From assembly GCA_963682025.1 (NCBI GenBank), contig OY821521.1, positions 192,076,575 to 192,140,574 on the forward strand: 64,000 bases of DNA, written 5' to 3'. The notes beneath the pieces were generated by a model. That model saw only the letters and a program-made list of their open reading frames with translations, was not told the origin of the DNA and did no database searches. Source of the stretch: Cordilura impudica (Eukaryota; Arthropoda; Insecta; Diptera; Scathophagidae). The position numbers and the translations under genes are program-made. Shown here one piece after another: positions 14,338 to 26,332 of this stretch. The first letter of the stretch is position 1. Each line of letters starts with the position of its first letter.

Positions 14338-15240
14338 AAACATTAGAAGAGTTTAAATTTATTTTTAATAACTCTGTTTGTAGAAGTTGTTTAATATAAC
14401 TTCCTATAGAAGTTGGTATTTAAAAAAAAAATTGTTCGATATGAAGCATTTCTCATTTTTTGCTGGCTATATATTAAGCAATTTTTTATAAAAAAATATA
14501 TTTATTTTTTTTGCTAAATTGTTGAAAAATGACACGCTTTTAAAGTCATTGAAGAAATTAATATCTATGGAAGTTTTTTTATTATTATTATTTTATACTT
14601 CATTGTTAGCATGAATATATGTCTAGAGTATTTTATATTGTGTCGCTAGATTCGTAGAATTTATTTACGATATCTGATATATCTACTATATAGACTTTGG
14701 ACTTTGGCATTGAAATCTGTTACTAAACATAAAAACGCCGTGACATTGAATTTGATTTTATTATTATTTTTTTTTTTTACTTTTTTTGGTGTTTAAATGA
14801 AACTACGTAACAAAAAAATAATTTATGTACTTAGTATATTTAAAAGAGCAAAAAATGTGAAGGCGTCAAATAGCACTATTTCGATAAATAATTTATAACA
14901 AAAATAAAAAAAGAAAAAAAATTTAACGTTGTTGAATGTTGTTCTTTTTTTATCAGTAAACTTTAGCGAAATTTTCATTGATATAAAACTAAAAGTTTAA
15001 GGACAAAAATTTTCACGGTATCGGATTAAATGTGTTCACGTGTGATTCATAGAGACTTTTAGTCATACCGATAATTTTTATAAACAAAATCTGTAAGAAT
15101 GTGGATTTATTTTTCATTAAAATTTTTGTTGTTAAAGAAATTTTTCTGTAAATGTTCCCTAAAGGGAAAATTTGGAAAATTGGGAAGTTGGAAAATTTAA
15201 AAATAAAATAAAAAATATACTTATATAAAAAAAAAAAAAA
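14338..15240. other. AT-rich non-coding sequence
   Basis: No gene, RNA or repeat end recognised. Ends in an A run at 15227-15240 directly before a hairpin element. Confidence 0.5.
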
Positions 15241-15546
15241 ACTATGTGAGTCCGTTTACAGGGGAGATGTGTAAAGATCTATTTACTCATCAATTGAAAT
15301 CAAACAATAAGCGCCATCTATGTATAGAAAGCAACTGCTATGGTTGTTATACTTGATGGTTGCAGTTTTTTGCTATACATTCATGGCGCTTTCTATTGGT
15401 TGTTGAATCAGCTAAATTAATTTTGCACCAATACACTTACATATACCTCACACCGAGTTTCCCTTACGCTGTTTTTGTGATTGTATTGTGAAATAGATTT
15501 TTACCCCTCTGAGCGCATAGATGTTTACACATCAATATATTTTTTT
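15241..15546. mobile_element. Palindromic MITE-like element with strong hairpin
   Basis: The arms AAGCGCCAT, ATGTATAG and AACTGC at about 15310-15340 are complementary to GCAGTT, CTATACAT and ATGGCGCTT at 15360-15393, giving an interrupted stem with a short loop. Outer sequences GTGTAAAGATCTATTT and AAATAGATTTTTAC are partly complementary as well. Non-coding. Could be a decayed MITE or a hairpin RNA source. Confidence 0.6.
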
Positions 15547-15939
15547 TGTACACCAATTAATCTAGATTCTTAAGTTTTATTTCTTTTAAAAATGTTCTTG
15601 GTCTGGGCAAATTTTTAAATAGTTTGAAGGCCACCCTTTTTATATCCACCAAACCACTGTGCAGAACTTGTTTACGTTTTTTTTTTAAATTTAGTATTCT
15701 TGATTTATGTCTGGCATGATCCCTCCCACAATAGGTGGTAAGGGATTACTGGTTTTGTTTATTTATTGTTAATTGTTATTTTAAACAGTTTTGTATTAAA
15801 ATTTAGCAAATTCGGTCTATTGGATCAAAAGTTGTGAATGATAATGTGAATAGATTTCTAAAATGTTCACACAATTCGGTACATTTGGAATACGGTTTCA
15901 TGTAGCATAGGGCCTGGTGATATTATATAAATCACTTAT
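15547..15939. other. Non-coding segment
   Basis: Nothing recognised; no repeat partner seen within the window. Confidence 0.45.
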
Positions 15940-16496
15940 GGGGAAATTCCATGCAAAGGTCCAATTTTAATTGTAATAATTTTTATTGATGAAAGAAAAG
16001 GGTTCAAATGACATGCACATATGACAATAGTGTGTTATATGTATTTTTATAGCCCTTATTTTTCCAGTAGGAAAGGAAACATGTAGTTAAGTAATTTTTA
16101 AACTAAAAGCAGTGTCATGTCCGTCACATTACAAAATACTTCTTTTTACTATAATTTCTTTTACAATTCATGTTTTTTATATGCTTTATTAATAAAGTGG
16201 CTCTAATAGTTAATATAACTATAAACAACTGTTTCATACAAATAACTTCAGAGCTTCTCTGTGTTTTACACATATCCCCTATAATGATGTCTGTTTGTTG
16301 TCATCTCTGTCACGACTGCTTTCTGTCCCCAATTATTAATAACAATAATACTTTCTCACTTTTTCTAATAGTAAATATTTTTGTCAGGTCCGTCTGCATA
16401 ATTTTGTATATTTTTATGATCAATGAAAAATTTTTGCTGCGTAATATTGGATTAGAAAGATCTCTTAATGTCATGTCTGTCACTATGAAATTAGCT
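15940..16496 (-). mobile_element. TTAT-flanked element (family E), diverged copy
   Basis: Ends resemble GGGCAATTCCAT of the copy at 51341-51943: left GGGGAAATTCCATGC, right TATGAAATTAGC. TTAT occurs at 15936-15939 and 16497-16500. Three GTCAT-N-TCYGTCAC motifs (16114, 16300, 16470) are spaced 186 and 170 bp, like the complement motifs in the other copy. The open frame at 16170-16517 reads this element and is not a gene. Confidence 0.6.
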
Positions 16497-16766
16497 TTAT
16501 ACATATTTTTTCAGTAGTTGCCAAAATAATTTTTTCACCTCAAACATTTTTTTTTTCAATCTTTATAACTTAAGGACTGCGCACATAAAAATTGTAACAA
16601 AAGTAAGTCACAATGACTGTTAAACGATATTATAAAAAAATACAAATAATGTTATTTAAACTAATGTATTATATTTAGTACGGGCTCGATTTGTGCAACC
16701 GATAGCAAAACACGGTCGTTGCAATAGTCGAATTTGTTACAATAACCGACCATTAAATATCATATT
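16497..16766. other. Non-coding segment
   Basis: Contains a weak inverted repeat GGTCGTTG / CAATAACCGACC near 16713-16752; otherwise nothing recognised. Confidence 0.4.
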
Positions 16767-16807
16767 TATACCCTATACCCACTGTGTGGTAAAGGTATAT
16801 TGACTTA

Positions 16808-18406
16808 AGATGAAAACACAACTGGGACGAACGACGAATTTTTCGTTCCGAATATTCGTCGTCAGAAATAAAACACATTTGTGTATATCAAAATGCACAC
16901 AATCAGTGCGTCGAACGAAATACGTAATGCGTATCGAACTCTGCGATAGGTTTATTTCTATTTCTAACGCCGACGAACGACGAATAAATTGGTGTAGAGT
17001 GACCGTATTTTATTTAAGGTTTTCAAATGTTTTAGTAAATAAAGTAATTTTTGTCTTTATAACTGATATTATTTATAACTGATAAGATAAATAAAATCTA
17101 TTTTTAATTATATAATTTTCTTTTACATGGTTTTTTGTTAATAATTATTTTTTTTTTTCGTTTAGTGCTTCTTTTTTTTTAAATATGGTCACACTATCAG
17201 CTACAACATGTAAACAAAAATGACATTAAATTAATTTATTAATGAAAACTTATGTAATTTTTTCAGAATTAAAAAATTAAACGCTGCCGTACATAAATTA
17301 AGGCTTTTACCATCGCGAACATGATGTTTACAATTGTAATAACTCGTACCAAGTTAAAAATTCTTTTATTCATATTTTTCCAATATTTATTTATCTACAT
17401 TAGGGTTATGACTTTTTTATTTTTTTTTTTTGCAAATATCAAATTTTACATGCCCTATCCAAAAAGGCTATTAAAAAATATTAAGAAACGCAATCTTACT
17501 TCTTCGCTGCTCTCAAAAAAGTTTCCAAACGCGTTGAAATTTGGTCTATATTTTTTTAATTGATTTAAAATATTTCTTCTACGTTTTAAGGACCTCTGTC
17601 TATTTTAGGTGCGATGCCCCGAATGATTTTAAATTTTCACCACTTATAACACATTTTGTTGCGATTCCAGCAAAATATTTTTTTTTCGACGGTCAAGATA
17701 TTTTCCGAGTTATGGACCTCCAAAGTTTGGACATTGACTTGTTTATAACTTTTTAGTATCGGAATTGTGTAATATATATATCATTTTGAAGCTGACATGA
17801 GTGCCTTTTATTTGATATTTTTAAATTTGAAATCCAAAACTTGTCATTATCTCATAAAACGATCTCTGCAATGTTGATATCTACAACAACTGAATAAAAA
17901 AAATCTAGATCCACTAGCTTAATTTCGATGTATATTTTGACCTCTTAACCCTTTCCCTTCATAAAAGTTGTCCAGGACATTTTCCTTTCTGCAAAAATAG
18001 TCGCACTTTAAATCTTAAATTTATATCATACAATATTCAAATAAATAAATAATCATACCTCGTATCAAAATCTACATTGTTTAAATAATTTTTTTACTAT
18101 GTATATATTAAATTAATAAAAAATATAAAAATGAAAATAAAAAAAAATGCAGTGAGTTTTTTGAAATTGCATTTGGTGCGGAAGGTTTTTACGGCAAAAT
18201 GGCCTGCAAACACGTTTTTTATTATTAGTTTAGTATTGCCTATCACGTGGTGATAGGTAAAAGTTTTGTAAAAAATTAGTCATAACCCTAATGTACATAT
18301 TAAAAATTAAAAACAATTTCAAATGACGTTACAGCTGTTATGCGAATTCGCCGTAATTGTATTTCAAATTCGAAATTCGTCATTCGTCCCAGTTGTGTTT
18401 CCACCT
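16808..18406. mobile_element. Inverted-repeat DNA element, 1.6 kb, TTA target duplication
   Basis: Left end AGATGAAAACACAACTGGGA and right end (reversed) AGGTGGAAACACAACTGGGA are inverted repeats that continue into CGAAYGACGAATTT. TTA flanks both sides (16805-16807, 18407-18409) inside the family B repeat. A 3-bp TTA duplication fits PIF/Harbinger, but no transposase is seen, so it is non-autonomous. It contains a second nested element at 17398-18293. Confidence 0.75.
17398..18293. mobile_element. Nested inverted-repeat element, 0.9 kb, TA-flanked
   Basis: Ends CATTAGGGTTATGACT and AGTCATAACCCTAATG (one interior mismatch), flanked by TA on both sides as in the Tc1/mariner superfamily. No transposase. 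Contains a perfect short stem CCTATCAC / GTGATAGG around 18239-18257. Confidence 0.65.
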
Positions 18407-18660
18407 TTACTGCTGATGTTTGTAACTACCAAAAATACTTGACCTATTTCCATCTTTTATTATACTGATAAACTCAGAATCACTTTCTGAGACGATTTAG
18501 CGATGTCCGTCCGTCCGTCTGTCCGTCTGTGTGCCCATGTAAACCTTAAAATCACACTACATGTTGCAAATATGAAATATTTTGATGAAATTTGGTATGT
18601 GAGTTTCTATCGGCCATAGGATGAACGCTATTGGTGAAAATCGGTTCATGTTCAGACTTA

Positions 18661-19064
18661 TGCCGATTTTTTTCTGACAAAAAATGTCGCATTTTATTTG
18701 CACTTTTTTCGAAAAGCGTATTTTTTTATATATTATAAATTAAGAGCAACCTTATTTTATACATCAATCGAAAGGTATCAAAGTCGAGCGCTCGAAAATC
18801 GGAAAAATTTTTAGCCATTGACTTCTTTCAGGTCATAGTGTGATAACATTTCCACATTGTTCCCCTTTTTTTTGAATATTTTCACCCCATGACTTCAAAG
18901 AAGATAATAATCAAAATGTTTTACATTTATGAACACAGAACTTTGAGACCTTTCGATTGATGTATAAAATTAGGTTACTCTTAATTTAGAATATATAAAA
19001 AAATACACTTTTCGAAAAAAGTTCAAATAAATTGCGACATTTTTTGTCAGAAACGAAAACGGCA
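18661..19064. mobile_element. Foldback element (family F), copy 1, 404 bp
   Basis: Nearly the whole element is one palindrome. Ends TGCCGATTTTTTTCTGAC and (reversed) TGCCGTTTTCGTTTCTGAC are followed in both arms by AAAAAATGTCGCA, a CGAAAAGYGTATTTTTTTAT block, TTAAGAGYAACCT and CGAAAGGT. TTA flanks both sides inside the family B repeat. Second copy at 26333-26720. A transcript would fold into one long hairpin. Confidence 0.85.
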
Positions 19065-19557
19065 TTAGTCTCAATACAAATGGCCCTTATGAGATCGACT
19101 TAAATTGCAATAAGATCCAAATTATCATATAGATCTCAATCAAATTGGGTTTGTTTGTGTTTATTACATCCATTAATCAGTAGTCCAAAAATTAACGCTA
19201 TAGGACAATTCTTAGTCATGGCCTCCATATAAAGCTGCTTCCGGATCTTCAGTTAAATCTGTAAAAAAAGAAAATATATAACAATTATTTTTTTAATTTG
19301 GTTTGTATATGTTTTTTGCAAAAAATCAGTGTTCTTTATCAAATATGGTCAGGATCGGTCCATTTTTCGACCTAGTTCCCATATGAATATAGCATCCGAT
19401 ATGAACTTTTTCATATCTGCTAACAATAAAATTAATAACGACGCCAATCAAATTTGGTTTATGCTAAATTTCTATATTCAATTAGTTGGACCAAAGACCC
19501 TTTAGGGTAGGGTATTGCATAGTCGCTCTAGACCGACTATAATTTTCCCACTTGTTT

Positions 19558-19659
19558 AAAAAAAATTTTTTTCTCCTCAACACTTTTTTAATTTCTTCGT
19601 CGAAAAAGTTTTTACATAATTTTAAATTACTATGCCAACAATAATTTTTTCTAAATTTT
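19558..19659. other. Short AT-rich spacer
   Basis: Nothing recognised between the family B repeat and the inverted-repeat element beginning at 19660. Confidence 0.4.
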
Positions 19660-19897
19660 TTAACCTTTAACTGTGGAGGTGGTGTTAAATTTTACCTCTC
19701 TCTCTCTCTCTCTCTTTGTGTACAAAAAAAAAAATTTTTTTTCAATTAGTAGAATGTACTTTTTTTTTTTTAAACAAATAAAATGTTTTTTGTTAATGAT
19801 TGAGTTTGAAATTATTCAGGCTCAAGATCAAATGTTTTTACTTTAAATAAAGCAAAAATAGTGTCACATTTGGTTTAAAAGTTGATCTATATTCCGT

Positions 19898-21966
19898 ATG
19901 ACAGGTTATGCGATAATGATGGAAAAAATAATAGTGCTTGGTATGAGATTATTCATTCCACCACAGCGCATTTCGGCTAAACCTAATCAAAAATCTTGGT
20001 TTAACCAGACTTGCAGAGATGCAGTCAGATCCAGAGAGGAAGCATTCAGACTTTGGCGAGAAAATAAAAATTCCGTCACTGAACTGCTGCGCAAACAGGC
20101 GAGAAATGAATGTGCCAAAGTACTAAGGCGCGAAAAGTTTCTTCACGACCAGCGTCTTCGTGCTAAAGTTCTTTCTGCTCCTCGGGGCAGCAAGAGCTTT
20201 TGGTCATTTGTTAAAAGAGTAAAGAATAATGCTAGTTCTGCTATCCCAACTGTTATAATTAATGACCAAATATTCACTGACCCGGTTGATAAGGCTAACC
20301 TTTTAGCTGAACTTTTTGCAAAAAATTCATTTTTGCCGGATAGCGATCAACCACTGCCCGAACTCGAAAGAGTATCTTGTACTATGCCTAAAATATTCTT
20401 CCGAGCACGTGCAGTTAAAAGGGTTCTTTCGGATCTCAACATTAATAAGTCTCCGGGACCGGATGGTATACCAGCACTGGTGCTGAAACAGTGCTCTTCG
20501 ACGCTAGCCAGTCCATTGGCCAACCTTTTCAGCCTTTCGTATCGTGCGGGAGTCTTTCCCTCTTGCTGGAAGGTTGCTAATGTCCAGCCAATCCCTAAAA
20601 AGGGTGCGGCTAATAACCCTGAAAATTACCGTCCAATTGCAATCTGCTCTGCGCTCTCAAAGGTGATGGAGAGCATGATCAATTTCCACCTTGTGAACTA
20701 CCTAGAGGCCAACTCACTTCTTAATGATCGACAGTATGTCTTTCGTAGAAATCGTTCCACGGGAGACCTGTTAGCTGTACTTTCTGAGCGCTGGAGTCGA
20801 TCCATTCGCAATTTTGCCGAAAGTAAAGTGGTTGCTCTGGATATTTCCAAGGCATTCGATCGTGTATGGCACGGTGCATTGATATCAAAGCTTATTGCAT
20901 TTGGGGTCGGTAATGACTTCTCTTGATTTTTATCGAGTTTTCTCAGAGACCGAACAATACGTGTTGTTATTGATGGGGTCTCATCTAATGAGTTTCAGCT
21001 TAATTCAGGGGTACCCCAAGGTTCCGTTCTCTTCTCTTTTCCTTATCTTTCTGAACGACCTTCTTGGCCAAACTTTTAACTCTATATACTCTTTCGCAGA
21101 TGACAGCAGCATTTGTCATTCATTTTCCTTTAATTGTAGGCCAATCATCTTGGAGGTTGGGGGGCAAAAGGCGGACAATGAATGACACACTCAATCAAGA
21201 CCTCTTAACAATCTCCGAGTGGGGTAAAGCGAATAGGGTTGATTTTAATGCGCTGAAGACTCAATGTTGTATGTTGACACATAGGGCCATGGAATCAACA
21301 ATGTCATCTGTATATATGGGTGGTATAGGTATTGAGGAATCGGATACTCTTAATGTTCTGGGCATGAGAATTCAATGTGATGTTCGTTGGAACGAGCATG
21401 TTTTTCAAGTGTCGAAAGAAGCATTCAAGTGTCTTGGTTTTCTAAAACGGTGTAGAAATTACTTCACTCCTTCTGATCTCCTTAAAATCTATACCACTTA
21501 CATCTGACCGAAAATGGAATACAACTCCCATATATGGGCAGGGGCTTCAAAGTCTATTTTGGAGCTACTGGACCGTGTGCAAAGGAGGGCGTTGGCGCTC
21601 ATCAATGACAGTAGGGTATCCAATTCTATTGATTCATTGGAACACCGTCGGAATGTGGGTTGTGTAGCACTGTTCTATAGATATTACCATGGGAAATGTT
21701 CTTCTGAGATTAGCGAACTTATTCCAAGTCCCCGAGTTTCAGTTCGCTCTACCCGCTTCTCCAGTAGATCACATCCGTTTGTAGTCTATTGTCCAGTTGA
21801 CCGCACAACGCATTACAGAGAGAATTCGTTTATCAGTCGAACTAGCCGTATGTGGAATAAATTCCTCGCAGAGGTCTTTCCTGACAGTTATAATCTAATA
21901 AAATTTAAGTCAAATATCCGCAAACACTACTCCCTCTCTCCTCCTTCCCATAACCTATTTTCCTGA
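19898..21966 (+). pseudogene. Non-LTR retrotransposon ORF2, reverse transcriptase (Jockey/CR1-like), decayed
   Basis: Reverse transcriptase part of a LINE, 5' truncated so that the endonuclease is absent. The first frame carries the pre-RT linker, SPGPDGIPALVLK, PIPKKG, NYRPIAICSALSKVME and the catalytic block ALDISKAFDRVWHGAL. It stops at TGA 20924-20926, where relatives usually have tryptophan. The same frame continues with SSFLRDRT and GVPQGSVL, then shifts near 21035 to LFLIFLNDLL and the active-site block SFADDSS. Another shift lies near 21120-21170. A further in-frame TGA occurs at 21505-21507 before PKMEYNSHIW. The C-terminal region runs to 21966. With two stops and at least two frameshifts it is dead. 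A poly-A tail follows at about 22019-22044. A more damaged relative lies at 39866-40350. Confidence 0.92.
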
Positions 21967-22017
21967 AATCAACACAATGCACTGCATTTGTAGGGGCATC
22001 CCCCGAGTCTTGGTTAA

Positions 22018-22044
22018 CAAAAAAAAAAAAAAAAAAAAAAAAAA
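22018..22044 (+). repeat. Poly-A tail of the LINE
   Basis: Uninterrupted run of about 24 A about 50 bp after the last LINE reading-frame stop, consistent with target-primed retrotransposition. Confidence 0.85.
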
Positions 22045-22194
22045 TACAGTTGTTTCGGTAAAAGGGGTAAAATTTACTACTACATCACTGACTTTGTCCC
22101 CAAATTTCACCTCCATAGTTAAAGGTTAAACTTATATTCTCCTTAAGAAAAAAAAAAAAAAAAAAAGGATTTGTTAACGAAAATGTTATTTATA

Positions 22195-22935
22195 TATACA
22201 AGGCGACATTTTATATAGCACGTAAAAAATATTTTTGTTAACCACGACGTATGTATATTCGAATATCTTGAAAACGGTTCACCATTTTTTTGGTGATTTC
22301 AAAATCGTTTTTTTTAAGATATACCTGTTGCATTTGAAAGACAAAAACGATCATGACTTTTTTATGTTTTTCAGAATTAAAAAAAATAAGTAAGATATTC
22401 CAATATACGTAGTGGAAGTGCCTAAATTTTGGACATAACGGTATATCGCGAAAAGTCGAGTTGATCGAAAAAACTAAGTGCAGATTTGGATTAAGCGTCC
22501 CAAATAACCTTAAAAACAACATTCAGTTCTTAATCAACAAAAACTTATTAATAAATAGAACAGCAGCAAAAACACATATGAAATAAATGTTTTTTTTTTT
22601 TGTATGGAAATCGCGATTTTTATCAATTCAGTTTTCTCAGTAAATTGTGAACAAAATCAAAAGTTGTGCACCGATTACAATGAAATAAAGCTCATTTCAT
22701 TCGAAAAAATATGTTTGTCTAAATATTTTTGGACCAAAATTATGATTTTTGTCGCAATTTTTTTTTATCGGATTTTTTTTTTTATCTGAATAAGGTGAAC
22801 CGTTTTCAAGTTATTCTAATGTATGTAGTGGAAGTGCCTTAATTTTGGACATAACGGTATATCACGAAAAGTCGAGGTGACAGAAAAAAACCAAGTGCAG
22901 ATTTGATATCAGCGACCTCAAATTAGTAAAAAATT
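22195..22935. repeat. Inverted plus direct repeat cluster
   Basis: GAATATCTTGAAAACGGTTC at 22261 is inverted at 22794-22816 (GAACCGTTTTCAAGTTATTC). A ~120-bp block (TAGTGGAAGTGCCT, TTTTGGACATAACGGTATAT, AAGTGCAGATTTG) is repeated directly at about 22400-22515 and 22820-22935. Probably a decayed mobile element; class unknown. Confidence 0.6.
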
Positions 22936-23047
22936 GATACAAACTTCCAATCAACACAAAAAATGTTCAATTTTGTTCCCTTCTGTAATTGTCGATTCAG
23001 TAAGTTACACGATATTTTCTTTATAACGAACCGCGTTCCCTTATATA

Positions 23048-24044
23048 CACCCCTGTGCTTGAAACCACTATCACAAAAAAAAAACTCGTAAATGAAAAAA
23101 TTCTTAAATCTACGAGTTTTTTGCTGTTTTCTAATTTCAATAAGAATATTTTTTCTCGTTTTAATTCACATAGAAAAGGCTTTGTGAAATCAAAACAAAT
23201 GCCCTTTTTTCTACTAAGCAAATCTTAAGAGATAAAAAAAACTTATTGATATTTATACTCTAACATGTTTTTTATTGAACCATGTCATAATTTTAAAAAA
23301 ATAGACATTAATGTTATGAAAAAAAAAAAACGATTTTAAAAACGTCTACATTTTGCGCTGATTTAAAAAAAAAACTCGTAGTCAATGTTAATAAAACACA
23401 CTTTGGAGATGATGTTGTTCTATAACTATAATAAAAACTTTTATATTTGCACAATCTATTTTCCTTTATAATATTTTCAATTATAACATAGATTCTTTAT
23501 GTACTAATTATTACGAATAAAGGAATTTAAAATTATATTTCACTCAAATCACATATTCTTATTTTTTTTGATATGACTGCCACAACTTTGTTTATGTTCG
23601 AAACAGTAGTGATGCCAGTCAAATCCAATTTATTTGAATTTCGAATTTTCTTTGGTGATGCCTAACTTATTTTTTCAAAAAGAGAAGTCATTCTTAATTG
23701 AATGAAATTGAAGAGTAAAAACAATTAAATGAACAAGTAAATTGTTATTCTAAAAGAAAATCATTTCTTTTTACTTTCTTTATAATCTTAAGGAAAAACA
23801 TCCAAAAATTACTTAAGGTTTTTTTTTGTGAAAGTGACTAAAGAACCATATGGTACCTCGGTTTCTAGATAATATATGGTTCTGAAGTTAAACCATATGT
23901 TTTATGTCATTTGATAATAAAAATATGATTTCGAAAAATACTTCGAAAATATAAAATTTGTGTTTTCAAGAAACCCAAAATTTCAATTTCATGTTATTTC
24001 AAATTCATTCTTATTCAAATAACAACGTTTCAAGAACCGGGCTG
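23048..24044. mobile_element. CAGCCCTGTTCTTGAA element (family C), copy 1, ~1 kb
   Basis: Ends CACCCCTGTGCTTGAA and (reversed) CAGCCCGGTTCTTGAA form short terminal inverted repeats starting CA, reminiscent of hAT elements. The interior matches the copy at 35279-36235 in reverse orientation along its length, including CTCGTAGATTTAAG-type stems near both CTCGTAAATG blocks. No coding capacity. The target duplication is not clear, so the superfamily is a guess. Confidence 0.8.
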
Positions 24045-24720
24045 ATAATTTTTGATGCATTTACGTTTCGGAGCAGTATAATAGGTGATCCAACTAACAA
24101 GAGTAAATTATGTAGTGGAAGACCTGGCAAATCAAATGAATTTTAGAAATCAGTTCGAAAATTCATTCCTTCATCTTCTTCTATAATAAGAGATGCCGTC
24201 ATATAAATTTGCAAAGCTCTTTTTAGTGGAGGTCTATGCCCATTTATCCGATCCCGTTCAGTTACAGCATGGCTACCAATATTTATAACACATGACAGGT
24301 TTGCAAAGATCTCCCTATTATAGCATGTGGGATGTGCCACGCCTACTGATCCCATTTTCAGTAAGGCTACTCACACTAATAACAAAGTATCATTACTTTT
24401 CTTTTCAAAATTCACTTTGTATGTGAGGTGACACGCCCATTTATCCGATCCTGCCCATTTTCATCACGGCTACTCACAGTAGTACTCTTATTAGTTAGTA
24501 ACAGACAACCTCACACAAGTATTCAAAGCTCTCCCTTTAATAATACTCGAGAAATGCGATATGGAATGGTTACTTTATATGAGAGGTGCCACGCCTCGTG
24601 TATTTTTGAAAGATTTTAGTATGTATTCTGCTATTCGGAGCGGAGACGAAAATCGGTCCATCCGCTCTTGAGTTATAAATGGTGTAACTAAACCGACTTT
24701 GTTTTGTGTATATAGATTTA
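24045..24720. repeat. Diverged dipteran repeat with duplicated CCCATTTATCCGATCC block
   Basis: CCCATTTATCCGATCC, CATTTTCA and GGCTACTCACA blocks occur twice (about 24238-24380 and 24437-24480), each followed by a GCCACGCCT-type motif. The end AAAATCGGTCCATCCGCTCT, GAGTTATAAATGGTGTAAC, and TGTATATAGAT resembles a retroelement 3' end common in flies. Open frames here are readings of this repeat. Confidence 0.5.
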
Positions 24721-25199
24721 TCTAGGCTGCTTTACTTTCTGATTTCTATCATCGTATCAGTTTCAGAACCCCTAACTAACTAAAGGAACCCTACAAAGAA
24801 CTGCGTGAGATATTTCTATCTGTTTTGCCTGAGTAATATGTTATCATGTGACTGACAATCGTGACAATCGTGATAATTTGAAAATTTATAATTAGTTTTT
24901 TGAACTCACAACAATAATTACATTGTTCTGTTTACGCATTAATATGTAATTTTAAGTAAATTATCATTAATAATAAATTAACACTTATACATTGTTGTTT
25001 TTATTTGTTTTAAGATTTTCACTTTCATTTGTTGGCTTTTATTTATTTTTATAATTATTATTATTGTTTTTTTTTAGGTGTTTTGTTTTGATTCGTTAGT
25101 CATTTTTACATCATACTTAAATTTTGAATTACAATTAAGTTGTTAATATTTGTCTTTCCATAAATTGCATAACTGTATGTGTTTTTTTTTGTTTGTCTT
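24721..25199. other. Unique-looking sequence upstream of Acsl
   Basis: Not matched elsewhere in the window; no gene or clear promoter motif recognised. Contains a small duplication TGACAATCGTGACAATCGTG near 24851. Confidence 0.4.
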
Positions 25200-25628
25200 T
25201 TTATGCATTTTTTTAGACAATATCAGATACCAGAGTAATAGACCTCTTAAAACTCATCATTCACTTGTTGGCTAAGGATCACGTTGTCATCAAATAAAAT
25301 CATAACCAATACTGTAAACAAGTAGAAATCCACATCATTACACATCATTATACCCCAGTGCTGCTATTAAAAGCTTAAACGGATCAAGTATTTATACAGT
25401 CTCTCGCAGATAATATTCACACAGCTTAGAGGCAACAAAAGGAAGGTATAAAGCTGATCAAGGATAAATTCATAGAGAGCTTTAAATTGTCACTACCCGT
25501 ATTTTGAGTAGTTGTTCAATTATAACAGAGCTTTCAAAGAGAGTGGTTTTGCTTACTCTATCTATAACCAGCTAAACCAGTTAATTAAGCCCAGAGAATA
25601 TAGTTTTTTTTTAAACTATCCAAACAAA
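25200..25628 (+). promoter_or_regulatory. Acsl: Probable promoter/5' UTR region of Acsl
   Basis: Higher-complexity, non-repetitive sequence immediately upstream of the first coding exon, ending in the start context CAAACAAAATG. I see no unambiguous TATA box or initiator, so the transcription start is not placed; an upstream untranslated exon is possible. Confidence 0.45.
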
Positions 25629-25651
25629 ATGTTTATCGAAGATGATGCACA
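25629..25651 (+). CDS. Acsl: Acsl exon 1 (coding part), alternative N-terminus
   Basis: ATG in an excellent fly context (CAAAATG) starts MFIEDDA and the exon ends CA before a strong GTAAGT donor. The exon at 47206 begins with A followed by ATG. Splicing CA to A gives a glutamine codon and then runs in frame into that ATG, so the joined start reads MFIEDDAQ then MESFWIQ. This phase match across 21.5 kb is the main evidence. Alternatively the exon is 5' UTR and translation begins at 47207. Confidence 0.65.
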
Positions 25652-26258
25652 GTAAGTATAACTATTATTTATTATTATTGTTTTTGTATTTGTAAATATT
25701 ATTATTGGTTTTGCTTAATTAGTTTTTCTATTATATGGCTGTTCTGCTAAAGATTTATTTGCTGAGAAAATCACCCGTTTAATTAATTTTCGTGCTTAGT
25801 TTTTATTAATGTTTTGTTTGTTTGTTTTAAACATTATTTCATGCAATTTATTTGTTGTATTTCAAGAAAGTTTTCGCAATCAACGTGTTTTTTAAAATCT
25901 TTTCTAATTAAATTATTTCTTTTGTTTATAATTTTTTTTCTTAAAAAAAAATTTTTTTTATATAATAAAATTTATTTTAAACACCTTTAAATACGTATTT
26001 TCCACTCCATTTATTTTTAATTTAAATAAAAAAAAAAATTGTTAAATCATTTGTTTATATAAAAAAATTTTAAAAATAAAATAACAAAATTTTTCAGCCT
26101 TAAAAATAGTTTTTCAGTCTATTTTGTATTCCACTTTTATTTTCCAAATTTGTTTTTAACACGAACTAAAAAAAAAAAAAAATAAACAAAATAAAAAATC
26201 ATTTTTTATTCCAATTTTCATTCCAAATTGGTTCATAATTCCCATATATGTATATATT
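25652..26258. other. Start of Acsl intron 1, AT-rich
   Basis: No repeat partners or coding sequence recognised; long A/T runs throughout. Confidence 0.5.
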
Positions 26259-26332
26259 AGGGTGGCCCTTAATAAAAAAAAGTGTTCAAACTCTCGGTCT
26301 CACCTCTTTGAAATATGCGAAAAAAAAATTGA

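Larger units (their letters stand above)
16767..19557 (+). repeat. Dipteran interspersed repeat (family B), copy 3, with two nested insertions
   Basis: Begins TATACCCTATACCCACTGTG and ends CTCTAGACCGACTATAATTT then CCCACTTGTTT. It is interrupted by an inverted-repeat element at 16808-18406 and a foldback element at 18661-19064. When these are skipped, its blocks run in the same order as in the uninterrupted copy at 42309-43094. Confidence 0.85.
19660..22129. mobile_element. Inverted-repeat element split by a LINE
   Basis: Left arm TTAACCTTTAACTGTGGAGG at 19660 and right arm CCTCCATAGTTAAAGGTTAA ending 22129 are inverted repeats with one mismatch; inner parts TAAATTTTACC and GGTAAAATTTA also pair. 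Between them lie a (CT)n run at about 19697-19717 and a LINE with its poly-A tail. Most simply, a small palindromic MITE received the LINE. Confidence 0.6.

Noticed and set aside
16170..16517. 115-codon plus-strand frame
   Set aside because: Lies within the family E transposable element and contains its repeated GTCATGTCCGTCAC motif; no family resemblance.
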